DNA from: Symsagittifera roscoffensis | Taxonomy: Eukaryota > Xenacoelomorpha > Acoela > Convolutidae | Assembly (NCBI RefSeq): GCF_963678635.1 | Contig: NC_087071.1 | Span: forward strand, 29,500,141 to 29,564,140 | Direction: 5' to 3' | Length of the DNA stretch: 64,000 nucleotides | Shown here: positions 33,651-44,005 of the stretch, one piece after another | Numbering within the stretch: position 1 is the first letter of the stretch | How the letters are laid out: each line of letters starts with the position of its first letter | The notes under the pieces: model-generated | Told to the model about the DNA's origin: nothing | Seen by the model: the letters and a program-made list of their open reading frames with translations, nothing else | Databases searched by the model: none | Position numbers and translations under genes: made by a program

Positions 33651-33868
33651 ACATTTTTTGCGAACTGTAAGCGGATTCCGTATCAAGAAAGAACTGTTTC
33701 ATCTTTCGTTTTTCTTATTCCTCTGATCAAGTTGACGGACGTTTGAAGACTTGTCTTTGGATTCCAGTGATCTATACACAACAAACAGCGAACCCTCCCA
33801 ATGCGCAGGTAATATATTCTAAGTCAATTTTTGCTGGCCATTTGTCTCGTGCATGCATACAATTTTTG

Positions 33869-34086
33869 GGCTCTTTTCCACTTTCCAACCCTCCTGATAA
33901 AATGGCAAAAAAAAGTTGTTCAAAAATTGTTCACACGACATTTTGCATCTTTTAAACGTGAAATTTTGTTCACATGTTCACGCTGACACGTTTTAATGCA
34001 TGCAATTTTTAACATTAAAAAATATTTGAAATAGTTTTATGATATATTGAATTTCAGAAAAAAAAAGGGGGGGCTGGAAAAGAGCC
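33869..34086 (+). mobile_element. MITE M3 copy with perfect target duplication
   Basis: 218-bp element, GGCTCTTTTCCACTTTCC to GGCTGGAAAAGAGCC, flanked by identical aatttttg (33861-33868 and 34087-34094). It shows that this family extends beyond the 18-24 kb cluster. Confidence 0.95.
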
Positions 34087-35004
34087 AATTTTTGAATTTA
34101 AAAAAGCCAGTTGCTCTCCGCTAGCCAGCATTCAGTATTTCACTAGTTTTGCTCATCGTTAAGTTTTTCTGATAAGTTTTTCATTGTTTTTTCATCGCTG
34201 AATTTCAGCCAAATTAGCGATAATCTGTCGATAAAATTGGCTTTTGTGGCAATGAACATCAACAAATCATCAAGGGCGATTGATGTATTTTCCCCATTTT
34301 TTCACTATTTTCAATGTGAACTCAATACGGCAAGACAATTTCTTTTGTTCGGCCAACAATTCCAATCCTATGTAAAATATTTGATAGTTTTGTTTCAAGA
34401 TACCTTGTTCAATAGTTCTTGCGGTGAAAAATCAATTTTTGGTGAAGTTTTTTTGGTTTGCATTAACAACATATTACAAAAAAGACTGCGTAACCAAATC
34501 AAATTCTTATAAATGCCGGAGTAGGAGGTTAGTAAAATAACTTTTTTCAAATAGCGTGAAGCTAAACATCACAAAAAATGTTCTGAAGATCATTTTGCAG
34601 TCATTGCTCATTTTTTATAAAAAGAAAATCTTGTAGTGGTCTGACTCTCCAACTTTTTTGCTGAAACCGATTAATCTAGAAACCAATTGAACAGAAAAAT
34701 AATTTTGAATTAAGAAAAAAAAATTTTTGTATTCACGAAAATGCTGGAAGTGTTAGTCAACGATGACTCTTTTTTGCCAAACCCAGCGACTGATTTGAGG
34801 ATTGGCTCCAAAAGTGCGATCCAGAAGCAATAAATCATCAACTTAAAACGACGTTTTTTTTATCAATTTAAACCCAAATCTAATTACGGGTCCTCAATAG
34901 CGAGTTTTAAGATATCAAAATTCAAAAACATCTCTACATTTTGAAATCTGCAAGTTGAGGCGTTAGAGAGACTCTAGCTGAAAGAAAAAACAAATTCAAG
35001 TAAA
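34087..35004. other. Unassigned stretch
   Basis: A 91-codon frame at 34237-34512 has no recognisable motif and AT-driven composition; I do not call it. Otherwise nothing seen. Confidence 0.4.
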
Positions 35005-35300
35005 CCAAAAGTGTTTGTATCAGGTTGAAGCCATGAAAGTTCCGACTGCATTTTAAGGTAAATGGAGTCATGTTTGCTTCAAAAATGGATGAAATTGAAA
35101 AAAAAATAGATATGTTTCTGAGTTTGTTTCTTTTTTCTTAAGTTTTGTTTTATTGAGAACTAGTCCGTCGCAGGATAATTTAAGTGAAAAAAGATGAAAA
35201 TCTAAAAAAAAAAATTATTCAAAAAACTAAAAAAACCAGCCTCACCCCGAATTGGAACGATTTTCAAAAATAATCTAATCTCCGCTCACGCGTTATTTGC
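35005..35300 (+). repeat. Dispersed repeat R5, cut off by the gypsy LTR
   Basis: Shares aagttccgactgcattttaagg, gaattggaacgattt and ctccgctcacgcgtta with the R5 copies at 19.9 and 61.4 kb. It stops inside the conserved cgcgttat block exactly where LTR similarity begins. Confidence 0.65.
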
Positions 35301-36172
35301 ACAAAAATGACCCCACTACACTCGAAAAAGAATGGCCAACCACAATCAATATGCCGTCCACAATCACAACTCAAAGGATTTAGAGTACGACTTGACTTCG
35401 CAGAAAAGGACTTCATTGAACTAGACCAATGACCACCTCGATGTTCAAGTATACGTACAGATCCGAGTAACCAGGCATCCCCTCCACGCACAATCTCCAC
35501 GCCATTCCCAGACTAGGTTGAAAACAAAAGAAGTTCTCTACATGAAACAGAAAAACCTGTCATAGCAAACCATTCTGAAATCAGATTTGAGTTTGTTGAG
35601 AAAACCCAGTCGTTGTCATAAGAAGACACAACGATTGATCCTGGAACTTCTCTAACAGGAGAACCCAGAAGAAATATGATGTTCGCCAAATACCAACGTC
35701 TATCATCCATCCTTTGAATTGCAGAAAAACTATTCTAAAAAACTCTGTAAAACCCGGATGGGTGGAACCTGATCTAAACTACATTTTATGATTGGATAAA
35801 TTAGATATTTTACCACTGTAAAGTATTTAATATTAACCAATCATGATCCATCTAACTAACAACCCACTTATTTGTAAGTGCTGAAATTACTTGTAATTTC
35901 AGCACCAGAGAGATTTGAATTTAACTTAGAAATTAGTTGCCTCTCCAAGAGAACTTCAGCAGCCGCAATAAACCAGTATACCCTAGATCTATTGAGCCTA
36001 GCAGAGACTAGTTAAACAACCTGAGACTAGATAGTATAAGAGTAAGATTAGGATCGGTATTAGACTAAGAAGTTGCACGAATCTATCCGGCCGAAAATAA
36101 GATAGCGTGACGAGCAGACGGTGTACACTATCCGAAATTACTCTATGAGTTAAGACCATCGGTTATAACTCA
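35301..36172 (+). repeat. 5' LTR (left end missing)
   Basis: Matches 53417-54373 and the complement of 62671-63560. It ends ggttataactca at 36172, where left and right copies diverge. Its left start falls inside the other copies' LTR, so about 160 bp are missing if the LTR begins at 53255. Features: AATAAA at about 35968 and a 13+2+13 hairpin at 35878-35905. The middle differs from the 3' LTR by indels near 35625 and 35725-35765. Confidence 0.9.
35878..35905 (+). promoter_or_regulatory. LTR palindrome / hairpin
   Basis: Perfect inverted repeat GTGCTGAAATTAC-tt-GTAATTTCAGCAC. It recurs at 54079-54106 (last base changed) and at 62932-62959 (one A-to-G change, still pairable as G-U in RNA). Could be a dimeric homeodomain-like DNA site or an RNA stem; function unproven. 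Confidence 0.75.
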
Positions 36173-36174
36173 TC

Positions 36175-36192
36175 TGGTGCGACCATAAGTCT
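36175..36192 (+). promoter_or_regulatory. Primer-binding site
   Basis: TGGTGCGACCATAAGTC begins two bases after the LTR CA. TGG is the complement of the CCA end of a tRNA, so this is the expected place of minus-strand priming. I cannot say which tRNA. Confidence 0.75.
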
Positions 36193-37421
36193 CGAACAAG
36201 ACCTTAATAGCTTAGAATTAACCAAAAATAGATTAGAATTTAGACAAAACATTTTTAAAATGTTACACGACGATAATTTAATCGAAATGTCTCTACGACT
36301 CAATAGATCAGAGCCAATATTCCGAACGATAATAGAACTACCCGGAATTGGAAGAAGACCTCGAACCAGAGACGACATACGACAAAGTAGAAACTTACCA
36401 AATAGTTATATGATAGTACGGCAAAAGCCAACACAAACTTTATATTTAGAATTTTATTAGCAATGAATTTAGATTTTCATTTACAAACATAAAATCTTGA
36501 AGTCAATCTTCATAATCAATTCAGGCGCTAAGCAAAACTATTAATATACAATAAAGATTGATAAAAAGATCTCAGATCATTTTCCTCAAAATTCTGCAGT
36601 ATTATATAAAACATGTTTGGAAAATATTTATTGAAAATCAAAACAAAAATTAGTAGCATGACAATAAACTGTTAGTAATCATAAAATTATCAGTTGTCCC
36701 AGCTTCATCACCTAAACATAACAGCATTCATAAGCTCACTAATATCATTAAAAAACAAAATCTTTTTCTTAAACAAATTTAAATCATTTTAAACTTAAAT
36801 TCACTTAATTTTGAAATCAGATCATCAAGGCTTATCCTTGGATCTTAATTAATTTTCTATTTAATTAAATTTAAAACTTGATCATCAAGGCCTATCCTTG
36901 GATCAAAAAGAACAATTTTGTTCTCCCCCACCCACTTAGCTAGTGTCTAACGACCTCAAACGTCGATTCACTATCCAACCCTTTCAAAAAACCCAAGACT
37001 AATAGAAATTTTTGAACAAAACTAGTCATTCAAATTAGGATAAACAGTGAAGAACTTCGGTTATTCATCCTTCACTTGAACCCTCCTCTTATCAGACCCA
37101 GGATAAATCTTAGACTTAGTAAGTTTAAAATAGTATCTAACGAACTACTCGCGTTCTAATTATACCTGAACCTTGTGGATCGATTTACTATTCTCCAACC
37201 CTTGAACACAATCACTACCCCTAAGTAAGATTAAGTAAGTTAACACCTTAGCTTATACTAGCCACGAGAAAGTAAAAAATCATTCTTCGGAATCGATATA
37301 CTTTTCTCTCCAACCCTGAACAAATAGACCCAGGTTAAGCTAACCAAAAAATCGTAAGGACTAACAATTTAAGAAAATAGAAATCATCTAACAACTTTTT
37401 GCATCCGTCATCCTAAACCTT
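36193..37421 (+). promoter_or_regulatory. Long repeated 5' leader
   Basis: No convincing gene (a 66-codon frame at 36260-36460 has no features). GATCATCAAGGCYTATCCTTG GATC hairpins occur twice, exactly 60 bp apart (36820-36844 and 36880-36904). Four degenerate blocks share a TCGAT/CGGTTATTC, ...TCTCCAACCCT or TTGAACCCTCC pattern near 36965, 37050, 37180 and 37290. They may act in packaging, translation or insulation. Confidence 0.6.
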
Positions 37422-37838
37422 ATGTCATTTAAAAATCTAGGAAACAAACAAACAATCGTTTTACACAACTGTGAAATAGATAACAAAAAATACGACCTTG
37501 TAATCACACCTCATACACAAACAGTTGGATATATTAGAACAAAACGACAAACACTAAAAAAGAAAATAATAACCAAACAAAGACAAATAACACAAAAAAG
37601 ATTTTCCAAAAATAGAAACGCATTTTCAGAATCAGAAGCCAACAATTTAGACGAACTTTATAAATTAAAAGAATCTATAGATAAAAATTGCCCCATTCAC
37701 AATCAATTATATTTTTCAGACTCAGAAACAACTTCAAATTCATCAAAAAGAGGAAAAAGAAGAATAAAAAAGCAATATAAACACAAACCAGTACACTTGT
37801 ATAATTGGAATCAACCAATTAGACACATCGATAATTAG
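37422..37838 (+). CDS. Small basic ORF upstream of gag (138 aa)
   Basis: I do not recognise the family. It has a very basic middle (TKRQTLKKKIITKQRQ, KRGKRRIKKQYKHK), a single CPIH segment, and no signal peptide or membrane segment. The stop lies 26 bp before the ATG of the next ORF, in another frame. It could be a nucleic-acid-binding accessory protein. It is uninterrupted while neighbours carry stops, but its length makes this weak support. Confidence 0.55.
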   Translation: MSFKNLGNKQTIVLHNCEIDNKKYDLVITPHTQTVGYIRTKRQTLKKKIITKQRQITQKRFSKNRNAFSESEANNLDELYKLKESIDKNCPIHNQLYFSDSETTSNSSKRGKRRIKKQYKHKPVHLYNWNQPIRHIDN

Positions 37839-37863
37839 CTATTAACAGTCATTAAACGAAAAA

Positions 37864-39123
37864 ATGAGCCAAACACACATTCGAAGTGAAGATAGTCCAG
37901 ATGATGACGATATCTACCCCTTCCTCGTAGATGCACCCGATAATAGAGGACAACATGATCTTTGCAAGAATTTCCTCCTAAATTTGTTTGAACCCGGAAT
38001 CAGCCCATGTAAAGCAGAGTTCCCAGATGTAAAAATCAAAAGACAAATTATTGATCACTATCTGAAATATATATGTAATTTAACACAACATTACGGAATC
38101 TACACCATAGAATTCAGTACACCAAACCCGAATCACCGCAGATATGTAATTCAAACAGACGATCTTGACTTAGAATTTTCAAAAGTATTCTTAGAATATA
38201 TAAAAAGCATACAATATCATAACTCACAAAGAGCAAACTCCATATTCACTAATGAAGTTTTTGCAATAATATATAGTTATATTTCAATATTAGAAAACGA
38301 AACCCCAATCTCAAATGTCTCACCGACAGAGACATCCAAACATATAAGGGTACGACATGAAATCACACTATTTTCAACTTTCCTACATATAATTAAAGAA
38401 AATTTCACTAAAGATGACGTTTCACAACATACAAAATATGACTTACGAAAAATTTTGGCATGGTTTATAATAGATTATTTCACACATAATATAGATTTAA
38501 TTTCACAAGCAAGAAAAAATTTTAGACCTCAAAACTCAAACGATGATACCGCCATCACAGAACAATCAGACTACATTTGGGACCCCGAATGGTCTCATTA
38601 TGCATTCATAAATATCCCACAATCAATCTCAAGTCAAGCAATAAGTACAATATCTTATGCAAGAGATTATGTAAGAGTAGTACCATTAACCATTGATGCA
38701 ACACCATTAAACTACAATACATTTTTACCTGATACGCGAAATAACAGTTTAAATTCGACCGTCATACACACTGAAAACCTTGATGGAACTAGGAATCTCA
38801 CTCAACAAGATATTCAAACACCATCACACTTCATAAATGAAGAAATCGTCCAAACAACAACAACTACACAACAAAGTATTTCACCGATACGTCCAAATTT
38901 AACAACACCAAGAAATACAAACACTTCACTAGCACAGGTAACCTTACAATCAACCGTTAAACCTTCGGTTGCTCCAAAATCTTCACAAATGGATTATCAA
39001 ACATATAGACCCATGACAATACCGTCAAAAACACGCAGAACGTTCACAAGAAACAATTTTGCGGAACAAAATTATAATTACACACATTCATCAAAAACAA
39101 ACTATCCCCCACGAAAAAATTAG
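37864..39123 (+). CDS. Large ORF upstream of gag (419 aa), possible extra Gag domain
   Basis: An acidic start (EDSPDDDDIYPFLVDAPD), then roughly 230 residues of mixed, probably helical sequence (segments IIDHYLKYICNLTQHYG, LRKILAWFIIDYFTHN), then a long Thr/Ser/Gln-rich tail with poly-Thr (about 330-345). It overlaps the gag frame by 65 nt (39059-39123), and gag lies in the +1 frame. This could be a programmed +1 shift, an ordinary indel, or two separate proteins. It might be a matrix-like part of a longer Gag. No homologue recognised. Confidence 0.6.
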   Translation: MSQTHIRSEDSPDDDDIYPFLVDAPDNRGQHDLCKNFLLNLFEPGISPCKAEFPDVKIKRQIIDHYLKYICNLTQHYGIYTIEFSTPNPNHRRYVIQTDDLDLEFSKVFLEYIKSIQYHNSQRANSIFTNEVFAIIYSYISILENETPISNVSPTETSKHIRVRHEITLFSTFLHIIKENFTKDDVSQHTKYDLRKILAWFIIDYFTHNIDLISQARKNFRPQNSNDDTAITEQSDYIWDPEWSHYAFINIPQSISSQAISTISYARDYVRVVPLTIDATPLNYNTFLPDTRNNSLNSTVIHTENLDGTRNLTQQDIQTPSHFINEEIVQTTTTTQQSISPIRPNLTTPRNTNTSLAQVTLQSTVKPSVAPKSSQMDYQTYRPMTIPSKTRRTFTRNNFAEQNYNYTHSSKTNYPPRKN

Positions 39124-40261
39124 CCCAATTCAGCCACAAAACCCATTGATTACACACTCGTATCAACCAACACAAATGCAAAATGAAATACCACTCCCAT
39201 ATTACCTTCAACAACACGAAATAACAAAAAATCAACTTTCAAATTTTTCACAAATGCCAAATGCCGCAGAATCATTACAAATGACAATGAATCCATACCT
39301 TATGGGTGGATCATCAATAACATCAAACAAACCATTAATGGTATTCACAGGAACAGACCCTGAATATTCTGTAGAAGATTATTTAAATGCAGTAACAGCA
39401 AATTTAATTTTAAATATAGGACCTGAACCAATTAATACGCCACTACATCAAAATTGGATATATCGACGCACAGCGTTGATACAGACAACCTTAGACGGCG
39501 CAGCCCAAAAATGGTTTTCAGTATTGCCTATAGAAATAAAATCAAATTGGAAAAGATTTACACAAGAATTTTCAAAAATGTTTGACTCCGAAAGAAACAA
39601 ACAACAACAAAGAGTTTTATGTAATGAAATTCGCAGATTACCAAATGAAACCATCAAACAATTAGCACTAGTTCGAAAAGCATATTCATTAAATACACAC
39701 GACTATAAAAACGCAAAAATGACAGAAATCTTAATGATGACCTTAACACCTCAATTAAGGAAAATAGCAATAAAAAAGAGAGCATCCCATCCCTCCTCAA
39801 TTCGAGAGCCCGATTTAGATTTTCGAAAACTAGTAGACAAACTAGAGCAAGCGGAAATCACAATGAAACTTGAAGAAACAGAAAATCTGAAATTACAATA
39901 TGTTAACCGAATTGAAACAAATACCACAAATATCAACAATATACAGGAATCAGATACAGACCTAGTTGAAAAAATCACTGAAATACTCAATATTTATGAA
40001 AAACACCCAAACTTTAAAGGCAAACCATCTTTCAAAAAATGGTGTAATTATTGCCGACGATACGGACATAGTATTTCTGAATGTAGACAAAAACAACAGG
40101 ACAATCAAAACAAACCTCAAAAATATAAAGAACCAAATAAATCATTCTATCAATACATGAAGAAAGATCAAAATCTACCAAACAAAAATGTATACAGCAA
40201 CAACAGTTCAGGAAAACCACTTCCGAACAATACCAATTACACGAGAACTCAATCACCATAA
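39059..40261 (+). CDS. gag: Ty3/gypsy Gag capsid and CCHC nucleocapsid, C-terminus cut by a stop
   Basis: Forms virus-like particles and binds the genomic RNA. The capsid-like part includes FTGTDPEYSVEDYLNAV (from about residue 98), DGAAQKWFSVLPIEIKS and WKRFTQEFSKMF, the retrotransposon Gag fold pattern. A single zinc knuckle, CX2CX4HX4C, has C329, C332, H337 and C342. After TAA at 40259 the same frame stays open to about 40540 and encodes a very Arg/Ser/Asn/Tyr-rich tail, so the stop is a premature lesion. The start at 39059 is only the first ATG; translation may enter from the 419-aa ORF. Confidence 0.85.
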   Translation: MRNKIIITHIHQKQTIPHEKISPIQPQNPLITHSYQPTQMQNEIPLPYYLQQHEITKNQLSNFSQMPNAAESLQMTMNPYLMGGSSITSNKPLMVFTGTDPEYSVEDYLNAVTANLILNIGPEPINTPLHQNWIYRRTALIQTTLDGAAQKWFSVLPIEIKSNWKRFTQEFSKMFDSERNKQQQRVLCNEIRRLPNETIKQLALVRKAYSLNTHDYKNAKMTEILMMTLTPQLRKIAIKKRASHPSSIREPDLDFRKLVDKLEQAEITMKLEETENLKLQYVNRIETNTTNINNIQESDTDLVEKITEILNIYEKHPNFKGKPSFKKWCNYCRRYGHSISECRQKQQDNQNKPQKYKEPNKSFYQYMKKDQNLPNKNVYSNNSSGKPLPNNTNYTRTQSP

Positions 40262-40977
40262 AACTCAAGTTATAGAGGAAGATCACCAGAACGAAGAAAT
40301 ACACAAAACTCGTCACATAATCATTACAATAGACCAAATAGTCGAAATAACTACTCCAGATCAAATTCGAACACAACACAATTTTTTTCTAGATCTAATT
40401 CCCAATCAAGGAACAAATACTATCCAAACAATCAGTCACGAAACTCATCATATAATAGAAATAGAAACTACTCCAATAATCGAAATAGAAGTTATTCAAA
40501 CAACCGAAATCAGAATTACCCGAACAATCGATCAGGAATAACTCATATAACAGATCAAACTATAACAGACCAAACGATAATTATCAAAACAGATCACGAA
40601 ACAATTCACAAAATCGACATTCAAGTTATAATAATCGTTATAGAAATTATTCCCAATCACCACACAGAAATAATAACCATTATAATAATTCTAACAATCG
40701 CCACAGAAGTAGCACACCTAAACATCAAAGACATATTAATCACGTACAATCAAATCCAGAAACAACATCAGACCCCCCAGGTATTGATGACACAGTAAAT
40801 GACAAACTACTACTAAATCAAATAAACTGTGGATCATCAGATTCTGAAAGTGATACAGAAAACACTATCTCCATCAATATGATAGCAGTCGAAAATGACT
40901 ACGAACCTATTATATATGAACCACCTTTCTCATCACATATATATGAAAATCAATTAGAACTCCTTCACAATTATTAA
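40262..40977 (+). pseudogene. gag: Arg/Ser/Asn/Tyr-rich Gag tail, broken
   Basis: After the premature gag stop, the gag frame continues with SYRGRSPERRN and repeated SRNxYxNNRN-like units until about 40540. The low-complexity units then continue in frame 1 (beginning near 40545) and pass into an acidic stretch (SSDSESDTENTISIN) that ends at TAA 40975-40977. Past that stop the same frame leads to protease. At least one stop, one frameshift and a second stop therefore lie between capsid and protease. The RNA-binding-like tail is unusually long. Confidence 0.7.
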
Positions 40978-41067
40978 ATTGAACCCATCCATTCCACACA
41001 AACGGCACAAGAAACTAACGAAATCAACACTACAAATCAATCCAATGAAAATAACAAAACAAAATGC

Positions 41068-41496
41068 TTGAATAGAAATCACATCTATCAAAATATACAA
41101 AAAGAACAACCCAAAGAAAAAATTTGGACAATACCATTTCTTTTAGAAAGTCCAAGAAACAAAGAATTTCAACCACCAGATCTTGAAATTGATTTTTTAA
41201 TTGATTCAGGAGCAGAATCAAACATAACAAACATTCCCAAATGGAATGAGATAAAAACATTACACCCAAAACTAACACCTCTTGAAACCTCCAGTAAACT
41301 AGCAACAGCACAAGGATCAACATTGGTAAACTATGGAAAAATTCAATTATTTCTTCTCCCCACAAGAACAATAGAGCAAAATAAAATTTTAAATAAACCA
41401 TTTAAACAAATATTTCATATCACTGATATTAAATCAAACACAAAATCATTGGAATACCATTTATCTCTAAATATATACCAACAATCAACATCTTGA
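41068..41496 (+). pseudogene. pol: Aspartic protease of gypsy Pol
   Basis: Retropepsin-type protease that would cleave the polyprotein. The active-site motif LIDSGAES is at residues 44-51 of this frame (Asp46). Downstream KLATAQGSTLVNYGKIQLFL matches the flap/second half. The frame runs in from 40978 without stops, so the ATG at 41068 is not necessarily the start. It ends at 41496 because of a frameshift near 41450; the next pol frame starts at 41493 in another phase. Confidence 0.85.
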
Positions 41497-41818
41497 ATAG
41501 TAAAATACTAATTAAAGATAAATACACAAAAACAAAAGACACATCCCTAACATTTTTTCAAAGATTAAATAAACAACCACCACTCTTTTCAAAATTTTAT
41601 CCAATATATAACCAACAAAGAAAACACCTTAAACCACTATCAGGAAATATATATAATTTTTCAATAAAACAAGTTCACCAATATGATAAAAAATAAAATA
41701 AACAACAAATCTATATGTCAGACTTTGAATTCAAACCTATCCATAAATTTTTCAAAATCACAATTTCATCCATAAAATATTTGAAAAACTCGAATTCAGA
41801 TATTTATTCGTTAATTTA
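41493..41818 (+). pseudogene. pol: Pol spacer between protease and RT, broken
   Basis: The frame 41493-41696 (67 aa, with TSLTFFQRLNKQPPLFSKF) continues the protease-RT linker in a shifted frame, ends at TAA 41694, and the same frame then reads MSDFEFKPIHKFFKI to a stop near 41838. The RT-proximal frame is a third phase that becomes open before 41819. No catalytic domain. Confidence 0.65.
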
Positions 41819-42817
41819 TACAACAATACACCCTATCAAGTAACATTACCTTTAGGACTTTTAGGATATTGCGAAACCAACGCTACGATATCACCAATAC
41901 ACGAAAAAGCATACCGCGTAAATAATATACTCCAATTATTAGATATTTGTCAATCAACAATTCTTAATGAAGAATTATCCATAAATAATATAATAAGTAA
42001 TGAAAAAAGAAATACAGATTATTTCACAAAAACCCCATATTTCAAACCTACATTCAACATAAATAACTATACAGAGAATCAACAGAAATTTTTAACAATG
42101 TTTAACTTCCAACATTCACAAATAACACAAGACGAATTTGATAAGTTAGCCAAACAGCTAATAAAATATTCATCAGTCTATGCAACATCCAAATTTGATG
42201 TTGGCAAAATCAGTTCATCACTACATCTCCCATTAAAACCTGACGCAGTTTTCAAAAAACAAAGAGCAAGTAAAGTACCAATTCATTTACACGATAAAGT
42301 AAACAGATTACTCGATATCTTAGAACAATACAAAATTATCTCACCGGTAAACAAAGAAAAACAACCAAAAGGTAACACATTTATCAACCCTGTTATCATC
42401 CTAGCAAAAGGAGAATCATTAAAAATAGTTCTAGACGCTAGATATCTTAATTCACTAATAGACGAATCAAAATGCAATTGGCCTATTGAACCAATACAAG
42501 TTATTTTAACAAAAATAAACGGAAAATACTTTACAACCGCAGATATGAATAGTGCATATAATCAAATGCCACTAGATGAACAATCGCGACGCTTAACACA
42601 ATTTGTTATTGGAAATCAGCAATATGAATTCAACCGCCTATTCTATGGAATATCCATAGGACCAGCAGCATTTTCAGCTTTTATGAGCAAAATTTTTAGA
42701 CCACTAATACTCAAGAAAAACGCAATCACCTATTTAGACGATGTTTTGATGCAATCACAGACAAAAGAAGAAATGTTCAATGTTTTAGAACGAAAATCTG
42801 AAGGCCGCCCCCGATAA
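41819..42817 (+). pseudogene. pol: Ty3/gypsy reverse transcriptase, 3' end frameshifted
   Basis: RNA/DNA-dependent DNA polymerase. The frame is open from at least 41819 and its first ATG is at 42098. Motifs: SLKIVLDARYLNSL, FTTADMNSAYNQMPL (first catalytic Asp), FNRLFYGISIGPAAFSAFM and YLDD at residues 212-215 counted from 42098 (42731-42742). Just after, near 42795, a small deletion and frame change remove the connection with the rest of RT (DKSHFFLTRVKFLGHN in another frame). The catalytic residues are intact but the polypeptide ends early. Confidence 0.9.
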
Positions 42818-42993
42818 ATCACACTTCTTTTTAACACGAGTTAAATTCTTAGGACACAATGTAGAAAGAAAAACAATCACTCCATTAAAATCACGCATTG
42901 ATGCTATTCAGAAGCTCCAACCACCAACAAACAAAAAGAAAATCCAAGAATTCCTTGGAATGTTAAATTTTTTAAAGCAAATATGTCTACAAA
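42818..42993 (+). pseudogene. pol: RT thumb/connection segment between frameshifts
   Basis: In a frame different from its neighbours, the DNA reads SHFFLTRVKFLGHNVERK, then KKKIQEFLGMLNFL, the usual RT-to-RNase H transition of gypsy elements. A second frame change near 42975 leads into the RNase H frame at 42994. Confidence 0.8.
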
Positions 42994-43989
42994 ATGCAAT
43001 TATACCTAAGACCATTCTATAATATACTTAGACAACAAAATAATTTTGAATGGAACACAGAACATCAAGCACGATTTGAAGAAATTAAAAAACTCTTAAC
43101 TGAACAAATTTCGAATACAATTCCAGATCCAAATCAACCATTCTATGCAATGTGCGATGCTTCGAATTTTGGCATCGGCGCAGCATTATTACAATCACAC
43201 AATGGTACAAACAAAATGAATATTATATCAGCAAATTCTCGATTATTCACTCAAGCAGAGCTACGACTCTCAACTCTAATGAGAGAATGTACAGCCATAA
43301 TATATACACTAACAGAAAATGAATTTCTGTTACTTGGATCAAAACATCCAACAGTTCTATTCACAGATCACAAACCAATCATTTTTCTCTTTACACAAAA
43401 ATCCAATCCAAATCACCGAGTTTATAGATTTCAATTAATTCTAATGAAATTCCCAAACTTACATATAGTTTGGACAGCAGGAAAGAATCTTGCATTACCA
43501 GACACTTTAAGTCGAAATACACCACCTGAATTACTTACACGTAAAACTACAGTTGAAATACCCAAAAATATAAAATTTTACCTTGCAGAAAACGAAACAT
43601 CACCCCGACTAGAATGCAAATATGCAGTGAAAACTGACGTTGAACAATCACAGATAAATAATCTACAACACTTCTCACTTTATTTAGATTGCCAAAATAA
43701 CCACTACGAAGTTGATCTACTTGGAACATCAACTTTTAAACCAATTCCATATTCACAAAGGATAAAAAATAGCACCCAACAAAAAAGAGTAAAACAACAC
43801 CCGCATAAAAAAGACCTTTTTCCGTTAAATGAAAAAGAAAATCTAACTGATAAAATAAATTTATCAGGACCACAAACAAACGATTCAAAATACACAATAA
43901 ATCAAGTTTTTGACCTCCATGACCCACTTGATACAATTCGTTTATCTAAATTAGAAAAAGAAAACATTTTTCTCCCCCCCAACAGATAA
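42994..43989 (+). pseudogene. pol: RNase H and linker of gypsy Pol
   Basis: Degrades RNA in RNA-DNA hybrids. The 331-aa frame includes the RT-RH connection, then CDASNFGIGAALLQ (Asp55), LSTLMRECTAIIY (Glu98), LFTDHKPIIFL (Asp125) and ALPDTLSRN (Asp170), a complete-looking catalytic set. The C-terminal half is a charged linker towards integrase. The stop at 43987 lies 17 bp before the integrase ATG, in a different phase, so a frameshift separates RNase H and integrase. The domain itself looks undamaged. Confidence 0.88.
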
Positions 43990-44005
43990 AATTACAATTA
44001 ATACT

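Noticed and set aside
34237..34512. 91-codon frame considered as a host gene
   Set aside because: No motif, no splice or promoter context, AT-driven composition.
40188..40541. 117-codon His/Ile/Thr-rich frame
   Set aside because: An out-of-phase reading of the Arg/Ser/Asn-rich Gag tail repeats.
41030..41401. 123-codon Leu/Phe-rich minus-strand frame
   Set aside because: Antisense of the protease frame; hydrophobicity results from the A-rich coding strand.
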